Positions 10,859 to 20,607 of a DNA stretch of 64,000 nt are shown piece after piece. The stretch lies in NCBI RefSeq assembly GCF_000633635.1, contig NZ_AYPQ01000001.1:716820-780819 (forward strand), written 5' to 3'. The notes beneath the pieces are model-generated. The model was given only the letters and a program-made list of their open reading frames with translations, was not told where the DNA came from and made no database searches. The position numbers and the translations under genes are program-made. This DNA comes from Enterococcus crotali (GTDB lineage Bacteria; Bacillota; Bacilli; Lactobacillales; Enterococcaceae). The first letter of the stretch is position 1. Each line of letters opens with the position of its first letter.

Positions 10859-11497
10859 TTACTTTGCGATACTCTTTTCAATTAACGGCTGACAAACTTT
10901 CTTATTCCAAAAATCAATGAATGGACCTGTGAAAAAGGCGTTAATTACTGTCCCAATACCAACGGGACCACCAAAAATAAAGGCTATTATTACAAAAATG
11001 ATATCTTGGACTACTCTCACTAAACGATACTGAGCACCAGTATGTTTGACTATGATGGGCGCAATTGCATCATAAGGAGCATTCCCAACCTTAGCTGACA
11101 TATAAAATGATGCGCCAAAAGTGAATATCAATACGCCAAAAATAAGGAGTAGGCTTTGTGAAAATAAATTGAGTTTAATCGTGAAAAAACTTGTATAAAC
11201 CCACGTATAAAAATCAATGAAAAAACCTGCAAGAACCATGTTGATCACAGTTCCAATCCCAATATATTGCCTTCCAAAAATAAAAACCAAGACTAAGATA
11301 GCCAGATTGATGAGCAATTGATACACACCAAGTGAAAGGTTTAGCACAGAACCAATCCCAATATTTGCTGCAGTGTATGGATCTAAACCTACCTGACCTA
11401 TTCGTAAAGTTGCAGCGCCAAAAGCTAAAATTGCAACGCCGATTAATGCATATAACGAACGAATAGCAAGCTCTCTTATTTTTGTATTTCCTTTCAT
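10859..11497 (-). CDS. YczE/YitT-type integral membrane protein
   Basis: The 212-residue product has about five hydrophobic segments. It carries two related halves, each with a GIGTVIN-like turn (residues near 80 and 180) and a Gly-x-x-PYDA/PYTA motif (DPYTAANIGIG and APYDAIAP). This pattern matches the YczE/YyaS membrane family (DUF161-related) seen across Firmicutes, whose transported substrate or role is not established. The gene stands alone, with a terminator downstream. The frame is intact. Confidence 0.7.
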   Translation of the reverse strand: MKGNTKIRELAIRSLYALIGVAILAFGAATLRIGQVGLDPYTAANIGIGSVLNLSLGVYQLLINLAILVLVFIFGRQYIGIGTVINMVLAGFFIDFYTWVYTSFFTIKLNLFSQSLLLIFGVLIFTFGASFYMSAKVGNAPYDAIAPIIVKHTGAQYRLVRVVQDIIFVIIAFIFGGPVGIGTVINAFFTGPFIDFWNKKVCQPLIEKSIAK

Positions 11498-11579
11498 CCT
11501 CTAACCTCTCATTCGTATTACTCACTAAAGCATCTCAAAAAAATGCTAAAAAAGCAAAGCTTTTCTCTTCTCTCAACAA

Positions 11580-11627
11580 AAAAACTGCGGGAAAACAAAA
11601 CTAAAAAACAGTTTTCCCCCACAGTTT
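11580..11627 (-). terminator. Long terminator hairpin behind nox
   Basis: Arms AAACTGCGGGAAAAC and GTTTTCCCCCACAGTTT with a T-run on the minus strand. It follows the shorter palindrome at 11631-11673, so nox transcripts meet two hairpins in series. Confidence 0.7.
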
Positions 11628-11630
11628 AAC

Positions 11631-11673
11631 ACTTAGTAATGAGATCACAATGATTGTGATCTCATTACTAAGT
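11631..11673 (-). terminator. Perfect 21-bp palindrome directly behind nox
   Basis: Two perfect 21-base arms (ACTTAGTAATGAGATCACAAT and its complement) surround a single central base. It starts 8 bases past the nox stop codon. It has no strong T-run of its own on the minus strand, so it may protect the 3' end or serve as a binding site. Confidence 0.6.
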
Positions 11674-11681
11674 CAATTTTT

Positions 11682-13031
11682 TTATTTTCCAGCGATATCT
11701 TTTAGCGCAGCTTGAGCTAATAAATTCAAGTAATTCCACGGACGATCAAAGTGCGGCTGGAAGAAGAAGTCAGATAATGCAAGATCTTCCACAGTCATTT
11801 CATTTTGAACAGCCAAAGATAAAGTATTAGCAGATTGTGTAATATCATACTTGGACATTAATTGTCCACCAACGATACGGTTTGTTCCTTTTTCATAAAC
11901 TAATTCCATCATCACATTTTCAGTTGTCGGCATAAATTCTGGACGATAGTTATCCTCAAATTGTGTTGCTTCAACTTCTAAGTTGTTCATTTTTGCACTT
12001 TCTAAGGTAACGCCTGTTGAACCGATTTTCCAGCCAAATAAATATAAACCAGAAGTTCCTTGAGTTCCGCGATAAGCTAGTTTTTCTTCTGCCAAATTGT
12101 ACCCTACTAACATACCTTGTCGAACTGCATTTGTTGCTAGCGGAATATAGTTAGTTGTATTACTTGGATTATAGTGTACAACTGCACTATCACCTGCAGC
12201 AAGAATGTCTGGGTTGCTTGATCTCATAAATTTATCTACAACGATCGCACCATTTGGCAACATATCTACCTTATCTTTAAGTAATGTTGTATTCGGACTG
12301 AATCCAACACACATAATTACCATATCCGCTTCAAATTCTTGACTAGGAGTAATTACTTTATTCACATGTCCGCTCGCATCAGCTTGGAACTCTTGAACAT
12401 TTTCACCCAGCGCTAAAGTTACACCACGATCAACAAGTTCTTTTTCTAAAACATCTGTAAAGGGCTTATCTAAATATTTGTTTAAAATACGATCCAAGCC
12501 ATCAATCAACGTAACTTCTTTCCCTGACTCTACAAATGCTTCGACCAATTCGATACCGATATAGCCTCCGCCAACAACGACAACTTTTTTCGCATCTTTT
12601 GCACGTTCAATGATCACGTTAGCTTGGTTAAAGTTTTTACATAATAAAATATTTTCAGCTTCGATTCCTTTGATAGGAGGAATGATTGGCCAAGAACCTG
12701 TTGTCATTACTAACTTATCATACTCTTTTGTTTCAACTTTTCCTGTGTTTAAATCTTTTGCAGTGATTGTTTTATGATCAACATCGATAGTTTCGACTTC
12801 ATGTTCCATTTTAACTGTAGCACCTAGAGACGCTAGTTCTTCAGGACTTGAATAGAATAAACTGTCAGCCTCCTTTACTACTCCTCCAACATATAGAGCA
12901 ATTCCGCATGATAAAAATGATACATTATCATTTCGTTCATAAACGGTTACCTCCGCGTTTGGGTGATTTGTTAAAATACTTTTGACTGCAGCTGTTCCTG
13001 CATGCGTACATCCTACGACTACGACTTTCAT
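11682..13031 (-). CDS. nox: NADH oxidase (water-forming type), FAD-dependent
   Basis: The enzyme oxidises NADH with O2 in the cytoplasm, regenerating NAD+ and removing oxygen. The chosen start is the ATG at 13031 (MKVVVVGCTHAG), with an AGAAGG site upstream; a TTG seven codons earlier is possible. Evidence includes an N-terminal FAD-binding fold, redox Cys42 in SFLSCGIALY, the NAD-binding VVVGGGYIGIELVE near residue 160, and AAGDSAVV near 285. The C-terminal dimerisation domain ends FFFQPHFDRPWNYLNLLAQAA. The 449-residue length and wording closely match enterococcal Nox. CoA-disulfide reductase is the main alternative within the family. It is a single-gene unit with terminators downstream. 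Confidence 0.93.
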   Translation of the reverse strand: MKVVVVGCTHAGTAAVKSILTNHPNAEVTVYERNDNVSFLSCGIALYVGGVVKEADSLFYSSPEELASLGATVKMEHEVETIDVDHKTITAKDLNTGKVETKEYDKLVMTTGSWPIIPPIKGIEAENILLCKNFNQANVIIERAKDAKKVVVVGGGYIGIELVEAFVESGKEVTLIDGLDRILNKYLDKPFTDVLEKELVDRGVTLALGENVQEFQADASGHVNKVITPSQEFEADMVIMCVGFSPNTTLLKDKVDMLPNGAIVVDKFMRSSNPDILAAGDSAVVHYNPSNTTNYIPLATNAVRQGMLVGYNLAEEKLAYRGTQGTSGLYLFGWKIGSTGVTLESAKMNNLEVEATQFEDNYRPEFMPTTENVMMELVYEKGTNRIVGGQLMSKYDITQSANTLSLAVQNEMTVEDLALSDFFFQPHFDRPWNYLNLLAQAALKDIAGK

Positions 13032-13244
13032 TTTGTAAATCCCTTCTTTCAAGTTAAATTTTTCACCAATGAATGTATAATAAAATCTATTGGTATACTA
13101 AAAATATAACAAAGTAAGAAACCATATTCGAGTTCTTTGCTTGTGAATTGCAAACTTATTTTTTCACAAACTTTTCTTTTTTTAACTCGTTTTTCATTTA
13201 AAAACAAGTAATCTTAGTCGAAAACACTATTTTCACAGTAAAAA

Positions 13245-13272
13245 AAGCTGAGAAACATTGGTTTCTCAGCTT
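13245..13272 (-). terminator. Terminator behind ridA
   Basis: Perfect 12-bp arms AAGCTGAGAAAC and GTTTCTCAGCTT with a 4-base loop. A T-run follows on the minus strand. Confidence 0.85.
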
Positions 13273-13286
13273 GTGAAATTAAAGCT

Positions 13287-13679
13287 CTACTCATTTATTG
13301 CAGCAATAATTTCGATTTCAATTAAAACATCTTTAGGCAAGCGGGCTACTTCTACAGCCGAACGAGCGGGTAATTGATTCGTGAACGCCGTTGCATAAAC
13401 CTCGTTAAAAGAGGCAAAATCATTCATATCTTTTAAAAAGCAAGTCGTTTTGACAACATGATCAAAGTCACTACCTGCTTCTTTTAGAATCGCTGCAATA
13501 TTATCTAAGACTTGTTTTGCTTGTTCTTCTATTGTAGTGCCAACAACTTCTCCAGTTTCAGGGCTTAAAGGAACTTGTCCTGAGGCAAATAATAAGCCAT
13601 TCACAATATTGCCTTGTACATAAGGTCCGATAGCTTTAGGAGCATTATCTGTATGAATAGATTTCATCTTCTCACTCAT
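13287..13679 (-). CDS. ridA: RidA family imine/enamine deaminase
   Basis: RidA hydrolyses reactive enamine and imine intermediates made by PLP enzymes such as threonine dehydratase. The product shows the family's core, including GPYVQGN, LFASGQVPL, and the Arg-containing PARSAVEVARLPKDVLIEIE near the C-terminus, in which the substrate-binding Arg and the terminal Glu are present. Three in-frame ATGs (13688, 13679 and 13667) could start it. I chose 13679, giving about 130 residues, but none has a strong ribosome site. The gene overlaps or abuts the perR stop at 13681, so translation is probably coupled to perR. Confidence 0.88.
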   Translation of the reverse strand: MSEKMKSIHTDNAPKAIGPYVQGNIVNGLLFASGQVPLSPETGEVVGTTIEEQAKQVLDNIAAILKEAGSDFDHVVKTTCFLKDMNDFASFNEVYATAFTNQLPARSAVEVARLPKDVLIEIEIIAAINE

Positions 13680-13680
13680 T

Positions 13681-14118
13681 TCATTCATTTTCTTTTTTTT
13701 GACAATCTGGACATAGACCATATAATTCTAAGCGATGTTCATTAATTTCAAAACCTGTCAATTTACTTGCAGCCATCTCTACATCTTCCAGTCCCGGATA
13801 ATGGAAATCAACGATTTTACCACAATTTTGACAAATAGCATGATAATGCTTTTTAGAGCTGAAGTCAAAACGGCTTGATGCATCACCATAATTCATTTCC
13901 TGAACAAAACCGATGTCCGTGAATAAACGTAAATTATTATATACAGTTGCTACACTCATATTAGGAAAATGATCTTCTAACGAGCGATAAATTTCATCAG
14001 CGGTTGGATGACTATGATTCTCAATTAGATATTCTAAAATCGCATATCTTTGAGGAGTAATACGAATATTGGCTTCTTTTAATTCTTCAAGTGCATTCTT
14101 TACCAATATATTGTCCAT
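13681..14118 (-). CDS. perR: Peroxide-sensing Fur family repressor PerR
   Basis: PerR represses oxidative stress genes and is inactivated when H2O2 oxidises its Fe-bound histidines. At 145 residues it has the same length as Bacillus subtilis PerR. The metal ligands align by position: His37, Asp85, His91, His93 and Asp104. The structural zinc cysteines are Cys96, Cys99, Cys136 and Cys139. The DNA-binding helix is in MSVATVYNNLRLF. Asp85 (not Asn) is consistent with a peroxide-responsive iron protein. ridA is translationally coupled downstream. I did not find a convincing Per box in the 320 bases upstream. Confidence 0.95.
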   Translation of the reverse strand: MDNILVKNALEELKEANIRITPQRYAILEYLIENHSHPTADEIYRSLEDHFPNMSVATVYNNLRLFTDIGFVQEMNYGDASSRFDFSSKKHYHAICQNCGKIVDFHYPGLEDVEMAASKLTGFEINEHRLELYGLCPDCQKKENE

Positions 14119-14331
14119 TTGGTTCCCCTCCCAGTCTTCTTTCTTAAATGATACTATTTCTAAACTATCTTGACAAGAATAATTGCATAAATAGTATAGG
14201 AAATCTCCTGTTTATCGCTAATTTACGCACCTTATTAAATTATTACATACTTTTTGTGTGATTAGACAAATTAAAATTGAAAAAGAAAACTTAGCTTTCT
14301 CCAGATGAATATCATCAAACGGAAAAAGCTG
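14119..14331 (-). promoter_or_regulatory. perR upstream region
   Basis: AT-rich spacer that must hold the perR promoter. The rest is non-coding up to the cysK terminator. No clear Per box or further ORF is seen. Confidence 0.35.
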
Positions 14332-14361
14332 ACAAAAAAGCCAAGCAATTACGCTTAGCTT
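14332..14361 (-). terminator. Terminator behind cysK
   Basis: Arms AAGCCAAGC and GCTTAGCTT (one G-T pair), followed on the minus strand by TTTTTTGTC. It lies about 80 bases beyond the cysK stop. Confidence 0.75.
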
Positions 14362-14442
14362 TCAATAGTTAAGATTTATTGTAACACTGCATTTGTTTAA
14401 CCTTTATAAAGCAGTCCGAGAGTTGTTCTTTTTTTAACATAA

Positions 14443-15372
14443 TTACTCAGAAAAATTGTACAAAGCTGTTGATAAATATCGTTCTCCATTATCAGGTATC
14501 ACGGTCAGTACTTTTTTACCCGCACCTAATTCTTTTGCGACTTCAATTGCAGCAGAAACTGCAGCACCAGCTGATATTCCTACTAACAAGCCTTCTTCAA
14601 CTGCTAATTGACGAGCTGTTTCCATGGCTACTTCACTAGGAACCGCAATGACTCTTCCATAAATTTTGGTATCTAAAACATTTGGAATAAAACCTGCTCC
14701 GATCCCTTGGATTTTGTGCGGACCTGACTCTCCACCTTCTAGAACAGGGGATTCAGTCGGTTCTACTGCGACAATTGAAATTCTAGGATACACTCGTTTT
14801 AATTCTTTGCCAACACCCGTTATGGTACCGCCAGTGCCCACGCCAGCAACAAAGGCATCTAGGCCAGCTGGACCGAAAACGTCTTGAATTTCTTTTCCAG
14901 TTGTTTTTTCATGAGTTTCAGGATTAGCTGGGTTATCAAATTGCATGGGCATGAAATAGCCATCTTTATCAGCCAGTTCTGTCGCTTTGGCAATAGCCCC
15001 TTTCATTCCTTTTGCGCCTGGGGTTAGCAATAATTCAGCACCATACGCCTGCATCAATTTGCGGCGCTCAATACTCATCGTATCAGGCATAACAATCACA
15101 ACTTTATATCCTTTAGCAGCACCAACCATTGCTAGTCCGATCCCTGTATTCCCGCTAGTCGGTTCTACAATGGTATCTCCAGCCTTAAGCAAGCCGCTTT
15201 TTTCTGCTTTTTCAATCATACTTAACGCAATTCGGTCTTTTACACTGCCACCTGGGTTGAAAAATTCAAGCTTTACAAAAACATCTGCTGCTCCATCAGG
15301 GACAATACGTCCTAATTTTACAATTGGTGTCTTGCCAATCAATTCGGTAACTGAATTAAAAATTTGAGTCAT
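14443..15372 (-). CDS. cysK: Cysteine synthase A (O-acetylserine thiol-lyase)
   Basis: CysK makes cysteine from O-acetylserine and sulfide using pyridoxal phosphate. The 309-residue protein shows the PLP lysine Lys45 in GGSVKDR, the substrate loop TSGNTGIG (about 72-79) and the phosphate-binding [10 protein letters not shown] near residue 176. The C-terminal domain ends in [13 protein letters not shown]. The start has a good GGAGG site nine bases upstream. It is a single gene with its own terminator. No T-box or S-box is visible in the short upstream region. Confidence 0.95.
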   Translation of the reverse strand: MTQIFNSVTELIGKTPIVKLGRIVPDGAADVFVKLEFFNPGGSVKDRIALSMIEKAEKSGLLKAGDTIVEPTSGNTGIGLAMVGAAKGYKVVIVMPDTMSIERRKLMQAYGAELLLTPGAKGMKGAIAKATELADKDGYFMPMQFDNPANPETHEKTTGKEIQDVFGPAGLDAFVAGVGTGGTITGVGKELKRVYPRISIVAVEPTESPVLEGGESGPHKIQGIGAGFIPNVLDTKIYGRVIAVPSEVAMETARQLAVEEGLLVGISAGAAVSAAIEVAKELGAGKKVLTVIPDNGERYLSTALYNFSE

Positions 15373-15584
15373 TGATCATTCCTCCATCTTAATATTCGTG
15401 CAAGCAAAAACGTTCTTTTGTTTATAATAGCCTATATCCGTTCATCTGGCTATTATTTTGCAATCATAGACTGCTTACTTTCTAAAAAACAATGCTTCTT
15501 TATGATATAATTACATTGTAAAGGAGTTGGAGATAACTGTTAAATAAGAATGTTTATTTTTATTCATTATCCATCATTATTAAT

Positions 15585-15905
15585 ATGATTGCGATTATAT
15601 TAACTATGACACATAATATGGTTGAAATTGGTTTAGGACTTCTTATCGTCATGCTCCTCTATTATTTTTCGTCCTATTTTTCTGCAAACATATTAATATT
15701 TATAGCAATTGTCATGATTTTACCCTTTTCAGTTTTTTTATTTTTTATGGGTCTAATGGCTTATATTTTTAATGGCATCCCCGATGGGAACACTGATGCT
15801 TTTACATCGATCCTAGCTATATTTTTTTTATCTTATTCCGTTATCAATCCTGTGTTATGCTTGTGTATTATTATAAGAAAGTCAAAACGCAAGCTTTCTC
15901 AATGA
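15585..15905 (+). CDS. Small membrane protein of unknown function
   Basis: The 106-residue product is mostly hydrophobic, with three to four predicted membrane segments and a basic tail RKSKRKLSQ. I do not recognise a family. The start is uncertain: the only good ribosome site (AAAGGAG at about 15520-15526) is about 60 bases upstream of the ATG at 15585. The frame stays open upstream to a CTG at 15537, so either a non-ATG start or a missing base upstream is possible. It lies between the divergent cysK and ispH on the plus strand. Confidence 0.5.
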   Translation: MIAIILTMTHNMVEIGLGLLIVMLLYYFSSYFSANILIFIAIVMILPFSVFLFFMGLMAYIFNGIPDGNTDAFTSILAIFFLSYSVINPVLCLCIIIRKSKRKLSQ

Positions 15906-16018
15906 TACGAAGGTAATATCACTATGAAGAGCAGCGTTTAATCTCTTTTAACACAAATTTAATAAAAGTATTATATAGTAAGCAAAGCTTTAAAATTCAG
16001 TAAATAGGAGTTTGTTCA

Positions 16019-17017
16019 ATGATGAAAATTGTAAATATTAGTCCTCGCGGCTATTGTTATGGTGTTGTTGATGCGATGGTTATTGCCAGAAACGCTTCAC
16101 TAGATGAAAATTTACCGCGTCCTATCTATATTTTAGGGATGATCGTACATAATAAACATGTGACAGATGCTTTTGAAAGTATTGGAATCCATACCTTGGA
16201 CGGAGCAAATAGAGAAGATATTTTATCCCAAGTTGATCAAGGAACAGTTATTTTTACAGCTCATGGAACTTCACCAAAAGTAAAAGAGTTAGCTGTTCAA
16301 AAAGGGTTGACTGTTATTGATGCAACTTGTCCTGACGTTATGATCACTCATGAATTGATCGCAGAAAAAGTGGCTAAAGGATATGAGATTATTTATATTG
16401 GCAAGAAAAATCATCCAGAACCTGAAGGAGCAATAGGTGTGTCTCCTGATCATGTGCATTTAGTTTCAAACGAGTCAGACATTTCAGCGTTAGCTTTAAC
16501 TGCAGAGGCTATTTTTGTGACCAATCAAACAACCATGAGTCAATGGGATGTTAGCGACTTGATGGATTTGATTAAAGCTAAATATCCGCATGTACATATC
16601 CATAAAGATATTTGTAAAGCCACACAAGTTCGTCAAGAAGCTGTTGTAGAACAAGCACAAGGTTGCGACTTGACAATTGTTGTGGGAGATCCGAAAAGTA
16701 ATAATAGCAATCGTTTAGCTCAAGTTTCTATCGAACAAGCAGGAGTTCCAGCTCATCGAATCTCGGATATTTCTCAAATCGATCCCCAATGGTTATTGAA
16801 TGTGAAACAAGTAGCTGTTACCGCTGGAGCGTCCACCCCTACTCAAATCGTTCGTGAAGTCATTGAGTATTTAAAGCTCTTTGATCCTAACGATCCTGCC
16901 ACGCATAAGAAAAAATCAATCACAACTGCTGATGCAATTTTACCGAGACCAAGAATTAAAGACCTGACAAAGAATCGACAACGGCGCTTAGAAGAATTGC
17001 GTTTAGGAAAAAGATAA
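16019..17017 (+). CDS. ispH: 4-hydroxy-3-methylbut-2-enyl diphosphate reductase (IspH/LytB)
   Basis: IspH is the last enzyme of the MEP isoprenoid pathway. It reduces HMBPP to IPP and DMAPP with a [4Fe-4S] cluster. The three cluster cysteines are present: Cys13 (YCYG), Cys104 (DATCPDV) and Cys199 (DICKAT). NHPEPEG carries the catalytic Glu region, and TNQTTMS, NNSNRL and TAGASTP are conserved phosphate-binding segments. An AGGAG site lies upstream of ATGATG at 16019. The 332 residues include a basic C-terminal extension of about 25 residues. Enterococci are known for the mevalonate route, and no other MEP gene is in this window. Confidence 0.9.
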   Translation: MMKIVNISPRGYCYGVVDAMVIARNASLDENLPRPIYILGMIVHNKHVTDAFESIGIHTLDGANREDILSQVDQGTVIFTAHGTSPKVKELAVQKGLTVIDATCPDVMITHELIAEKVAKGYEIIYIGKKNHPEPEGAIGVSPDHVHLVSNESDISALALTAEAIFVTNQTTMSQWDVSDLMDLIKAKYPHVHIHKDICKATQVRQEAVVEQAQGCDLTIVVGDPKSNNSNRLAQVSIEQAGVPAHRISDISQIDPQWLLNVKQVAVTAGASTPTQIVREVIEYLKLFDPNDPATHKKKSITTADAILPRPRIKDLTKNRQRRLEELRLGKR

Positions 17018-17064
17018 AAAACTGCCAACAACAGTCATTAAATGACGATTGTTGGCAGTTTTTT
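17017..17064. terminator. Bidirectional terminator between ispH and the autolysin
   Basis: Long stem with arms AAAACTGCCAACAA and TTGTTGGCAGTTTT, flanked by an A-run and a T-run. It serves the convergent ispH and GH73 genes and touches the stop codon of the latter. Confidence 0.9.
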
Positions 17065-17917
17065 ATGCGATTTGCAATACTTGTCCGACAGTAATCAATT
17101 CGGCAGATATACCATTTGAAGACATAAGCTGATCAACAGATAGACCAAATTTTTCAGCAATTCCCCAAAGAGTGTCACCAGAAGCCACAGTATAAGATTG
17201 AGCAGTCAGCGTTGCACTACTTTGTCCAACAGCAGATTGAGATGCTGTTTGTTCGCTAGTCACTGAGGCTTCAGTAGTCCCCCAGTCATATGCTGTTAAA
17301 CCATAAGTTGCAATTAACCAATTTAGCTTGCCTGCATAACCAGGATCTGTTGCATAGCGTCCAGCTAGAGCTGCTGTGGCATCCATATAACTAGATGTGT
17401 TGCTTTTCCATACGCCAGAATAATGGTAGTCTCCACTTGATGCTAAAGTTGTTTTAAGAACATTGGCATGATCTTGAAATGACTCAGCATAAGACGGATA
17501 ACTTCTAAAAGGTTCTGTCATCGTTACCCATTGCCCATTCAAGTACTCTGAGGTAGGCATGTAAACGGTTTGCCCATTATAGCTACCCTTTACACCGAAT
17601 AAGTTATAGTTTGGTGCTGCTGATAAGCCAGATGTACCATAGCTACTTTCTAAAAGTGCTTGGGCAATCATTACAGATGCGTATAGATCATTAGCAGACG
17701 CTACAGATGCAGCCGAATAGCCAATAGAATCAATAAATGCTTGTTGTGAAACTTCTCCTTGAACTTCAACTTCGTTTGCATGAACACTTAAAGGGAGTAT
17801 ATTCCCTGCTATCGGAAGTAAAACCAATGAAGTTCCTATCACAGATGCTAATCGTTTATTACTAGTTTTAGGCTCTTGGTTATGATGCCTGCTACTTCTT
17901 GTCTTAATCTCGTCCAT
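17063..17917 (-). CDS. Secreted GH73 N-acetylglucosaminidase with one LysM domain
   Basis: The 284-residue protein is predicted to be exported and to cut peptidoglycan glycan strands. A basic N-terminus and hydrophobic stretch (about 24-45) end in VHA-NE, a signal peptidase site. The GH73 domain runs from about 56 to 212, with catalytic Glu90 in ALLESSYGTSG and the family's NYNLFGVKG, FRSYPSYAESFQDHA and YATDPGYAGKL segments. A Ser/Thr-rich linker leads to one LysM domain (about 241-284) for cell wall binding. It is smaller than AtlA-type autolysins, which carry several LysM units. It is a monocistronic gene convergent with ispH. Confidence 0.9.
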   Translation of the reverse strand: MDEIKTRSSRHHNQEPKTSNKRLASVIGTSLVLLPIAGNILPLSVHANEVEVQGEVSQQAFIDSIGYSAASVASANDLYASVMIAQALLESSYGTSGLSAAPNYNLFGVKGSYNGQTVYMPTSEYLNGQWVTMTEPFRSYPSYAESFQDHANVLKTTLASSGDYHYSGVWKSNTSSYMDATAALAGRYATDPGYAGKLNWLIATYGLTAYDWGTTEASVTSEQTASQSAVGQSSATLTAQSYTVASGDTLWGIAEKFGLSVDQLMSSNGISAELITVGQVLQIA

Positions 17918-18224
17918 TCATTTGTTCCTCCTCAATAGAACATCGTAACACCATTTTACTCGGAGAAATTTTTATAAACAATTATTTGCTCTTGAAACTT
18001 GAAGTTTTAAAGTCAGTGTAATCAGGTTGACATTTTTGTTTTATTGTTCAACGTATATTTGTCTTATTCAGTTTACATGATTGTATATTATTCGAACGTC
18101 TTTTTTAGGTAAATACCCTTATTATCAAATTATTAAATATTTTTTAATAAACAAAAAAAGATTGCAACATTTTTCTTTTTCGTTACAATCATTACTAAAA
18201 AGTTACAAAGAGCATTTGGATGAA

Positions 18225-18438
18225 GTGAATAAAATCAAAAAAATGTCGTTATGGTTATCATTAATTGGTCTATTAGTTGGCTTTGCACTATGTCCAATTG
18301 AGTATTAGCAGAAACAGTTACAAGTTTGATAGTACTCTTAGTGAAGCTACTGAGTCGACCTCTACTGAACAAACAGATTCTATTTTGGTAAAACTAAGAA
18401 AAAACTTTATTCATAAAAAATATAGCTTATATAAATAA
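18225..18438 (+). CDS. Putative small secreted protein, frame broken twice
   Basis: From a GTG at 18225 (or the ATG at 18243) the frame encodes a typical signal peptide with KIKK, a hydrophobic core LWLSLIGLLVGFAL and CPIE. Near 18302 a stop interrupts it. Adding one base there gives VLAETVTS, a signal peptidase site. Adding another in the TTT at 18325-18327 opens an acidic, Ser/Thr-rich tail ending HKKYSLYK at 18438, for about 70 residues in all. Both repairs are one-base additions like those needed elsewhere in this window. No family is recognised. It may also be a decayed remnant of a larger surface protein. Confidence 0.4.
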
Positions 18439-18443
18439 TAAAA

Positions 18444-18486
18444 AAAGGTCTATAGCATAACTTTAAATGTTATGCTATAGACCTTT
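18444..18486. terminator. Bidirectional terminator behind tkt
   Basis: Perfect 18-bp arms AAAGGTCTATAGCATAAC and its complement with a 7-base loop. It is flanked by A-runs and T-runs, and lies between tkt (minus) and the small plus-strand ORF. Confidence 0.9.
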
Positions 18487-18515
18487 AAAACGAGACAGAC
18501 ATTAAAATGTCGATT

Positions 18516-20509
18516 CTATAATTGGTTGTATGTTGTTACTACGTTTTCCACTGTAAAGCCAAACTCTTTCAAGACTAAATCACCCGGAGCTGAAGCACCA
18601 AAATGATTAATTGTCACAGTTGTGCCAGCTGTACCCACATAACGCTCCCATCCAAATGGTGAGGCAGCTTCGATCGCTACACGTTTGGTTACGTCTTTAG
18701 GTAATACAGATTCTTTATATTCTGCTGTTTGCTTTTCAAATAAGTCAAAACTTGGCATTGAAACAACTGAAACATCTTGACCTTGCTCTGCTAAAGCTTT
18801 TTGTGCTTCGATCGCTAAGTTGACTTCTGAGCCAGTTGCAATCAAGATTCCTTCAGGCTTTTCACCTTTTTGTTTAGAAATTACATAAGCACCTTTTTGA
18901 ACAAGTTCACTTGCATGCTCCTTAGTCCCATCGATGACAGGTAAATTTTGACGACTTAAAACTAATACAGTTGGAGCATCTTTTGTTGTCATAGCGATCT
19001 TCCAGGCAGCGACTGTTTCATTTCCATCTGCTGGACGGATTACTTGAACACCCGGCATACAGCGAATACTTGCTAATTGCTCAACAGGTTCGTGAGTTGG
19101 TCCATCTTCTCCTACTGCTACAGAATCATGTGTCAATACATAAGTCACAGGCGTATGTTGAAGAGCTGCTAAGCGTAATGCAGGACGTAAATAATCAGTA
19201 AATACAAAGAATGTTCCACCATAAACACGGCTTCCTCCATGTAACTGAATGCCGTTCATGGCAGCGGCCATTGCAAATTCACGAACGCCAAACCAAATAT
19301 TACGACCTTCATATTGACCAGGCTCAAAATCTTTTTCTACTGCAACCATTGTATTGTTTGATGCAGATAAATCAGCAGAACCACCCCAGAAGCTAGGTAC
19401 AGTTTTAGAAATCGCTTGAATCGTTTCTTTACTTGTTACTCGGCTAGCTGCACTTGAGCCTACTTCGTATGATGGTAGTTCCTTATCCCAATTTTCAGGC
19501 AGTTCATCAGCAAAAGCTTGTTTAAATTGTTTTGCTAACTCTGGATGTTCTTTTGTATAGTTTGCAAACATGGTATTCCATTTTTCTTCAGCTTTCTCGC
19601 CTTCATCGATCATTGTTTCTTTGAAACGAGCAGCAACCTCTGACGGCACCGTGAAATCAGGATATTCCCAACCATAAACAGCTTTAGCAACAGTAATTCC
19701 TTCTGCTCCAATCGGTGCTCCATGAACTGCAGATGTTCCTTCTTTTGGCGCTCCGTAGCCTATAACAGTTTTAACTTCGATCAACGTTGGTTTATCTGTT
19801 TCAGCTTTAGCTGTTTCGATTGCCTTAGATATTTCTTCTAAGTCATTTCCATCTTTTACTAAAATATGTTGCCAGCCATAAGCTTCATAACGTGCGCCAA
19901 CATTTTCAGTGAACGCTTTAGATGTAGGACCGTCTAATGAGATATCATTTGAATCGTATAACACAATCAGCTTGCCTAATTTCATGTGTCCAGCCATAGA
20001 ACTAGCTTCTTGTGAGACACCTTCCATCAAGTCACCATCACCACATAATGCATACGTATAATGATCAACCACTGGGAAACTATCGCGATTATAAGTTGCC
20101 GCCGTGTGTGCTTCAGCCATTGCCATCCCAACAGCCATTGCAATACCTTGGCCTAAAGGTCCTGTCGTTGCTTCGACACCATCTGTATGTTGGACTTCAG
20201 GATGTCCAGGTGTTTTACTATTCCATTGACGGAAGTTTTTTAAATCATCCATTGAGACACCATAGCCAGCTAAGTGAAGTAAGCTATACAACATTGCAGA
20301 TCCATGACCTGCTGAAAGAATAAATCGGTCTCTATCTGCCAATTTCTTGACGTTTTAGGGTTTACTTTCAAATGTTTTGTCCAAAGTGCGTATGCCATCG
20401 GTGCAGCACCCATTGGTAATCCAGGATGTCCTGAATTTGCCTTTTGTACTGCTTCGATACTTAATGTACGAATTGTGTTGACGCCTAACTGATCAGTGTT
20501 ATCGAACAA
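18516..20509 (-). CDS. tkt: Transketolase, interrupted by a one-base frameshift
   Basis: Transketolase transfers two-carbon units in the pentose phosphate pathway using thiamine diphosphate. The frame from the start through TSRNW is shifted relative to [19 protein letters not shown] onwards. One extra C on the plus strand at 20339-20340 restores about 665 residues. The ThDP-binding [13 protein letters not shown], the GGSADL and the EDGPTHEP segments are intact. The chosen start is the TTG at 20509, nine bases from AGGAG. The ATG at 20518 abuts that site and is unlikely. It lies downstream of ynzC, as in Bacillus. The frameshift is probably a base-calling error, since loss of Tkt would be costly. 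Confidence 0.9.
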
Positions 20510-20607
20510 AAAAATCATCTCCTATTTAGGTTTTTTTTACCTTTATTAACTATATTTTAGCCTATTTCCTTTATGAAAGCAATTACTTTTAGTAAAAAAA
20601 ACTAAAA

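Noticed and set aside
14119-14331. Per box upstream of perR
   Set aside because: Several AT-rich near-matches exist but none has the palindromic TTATAAT-ATTATAA arrangement.
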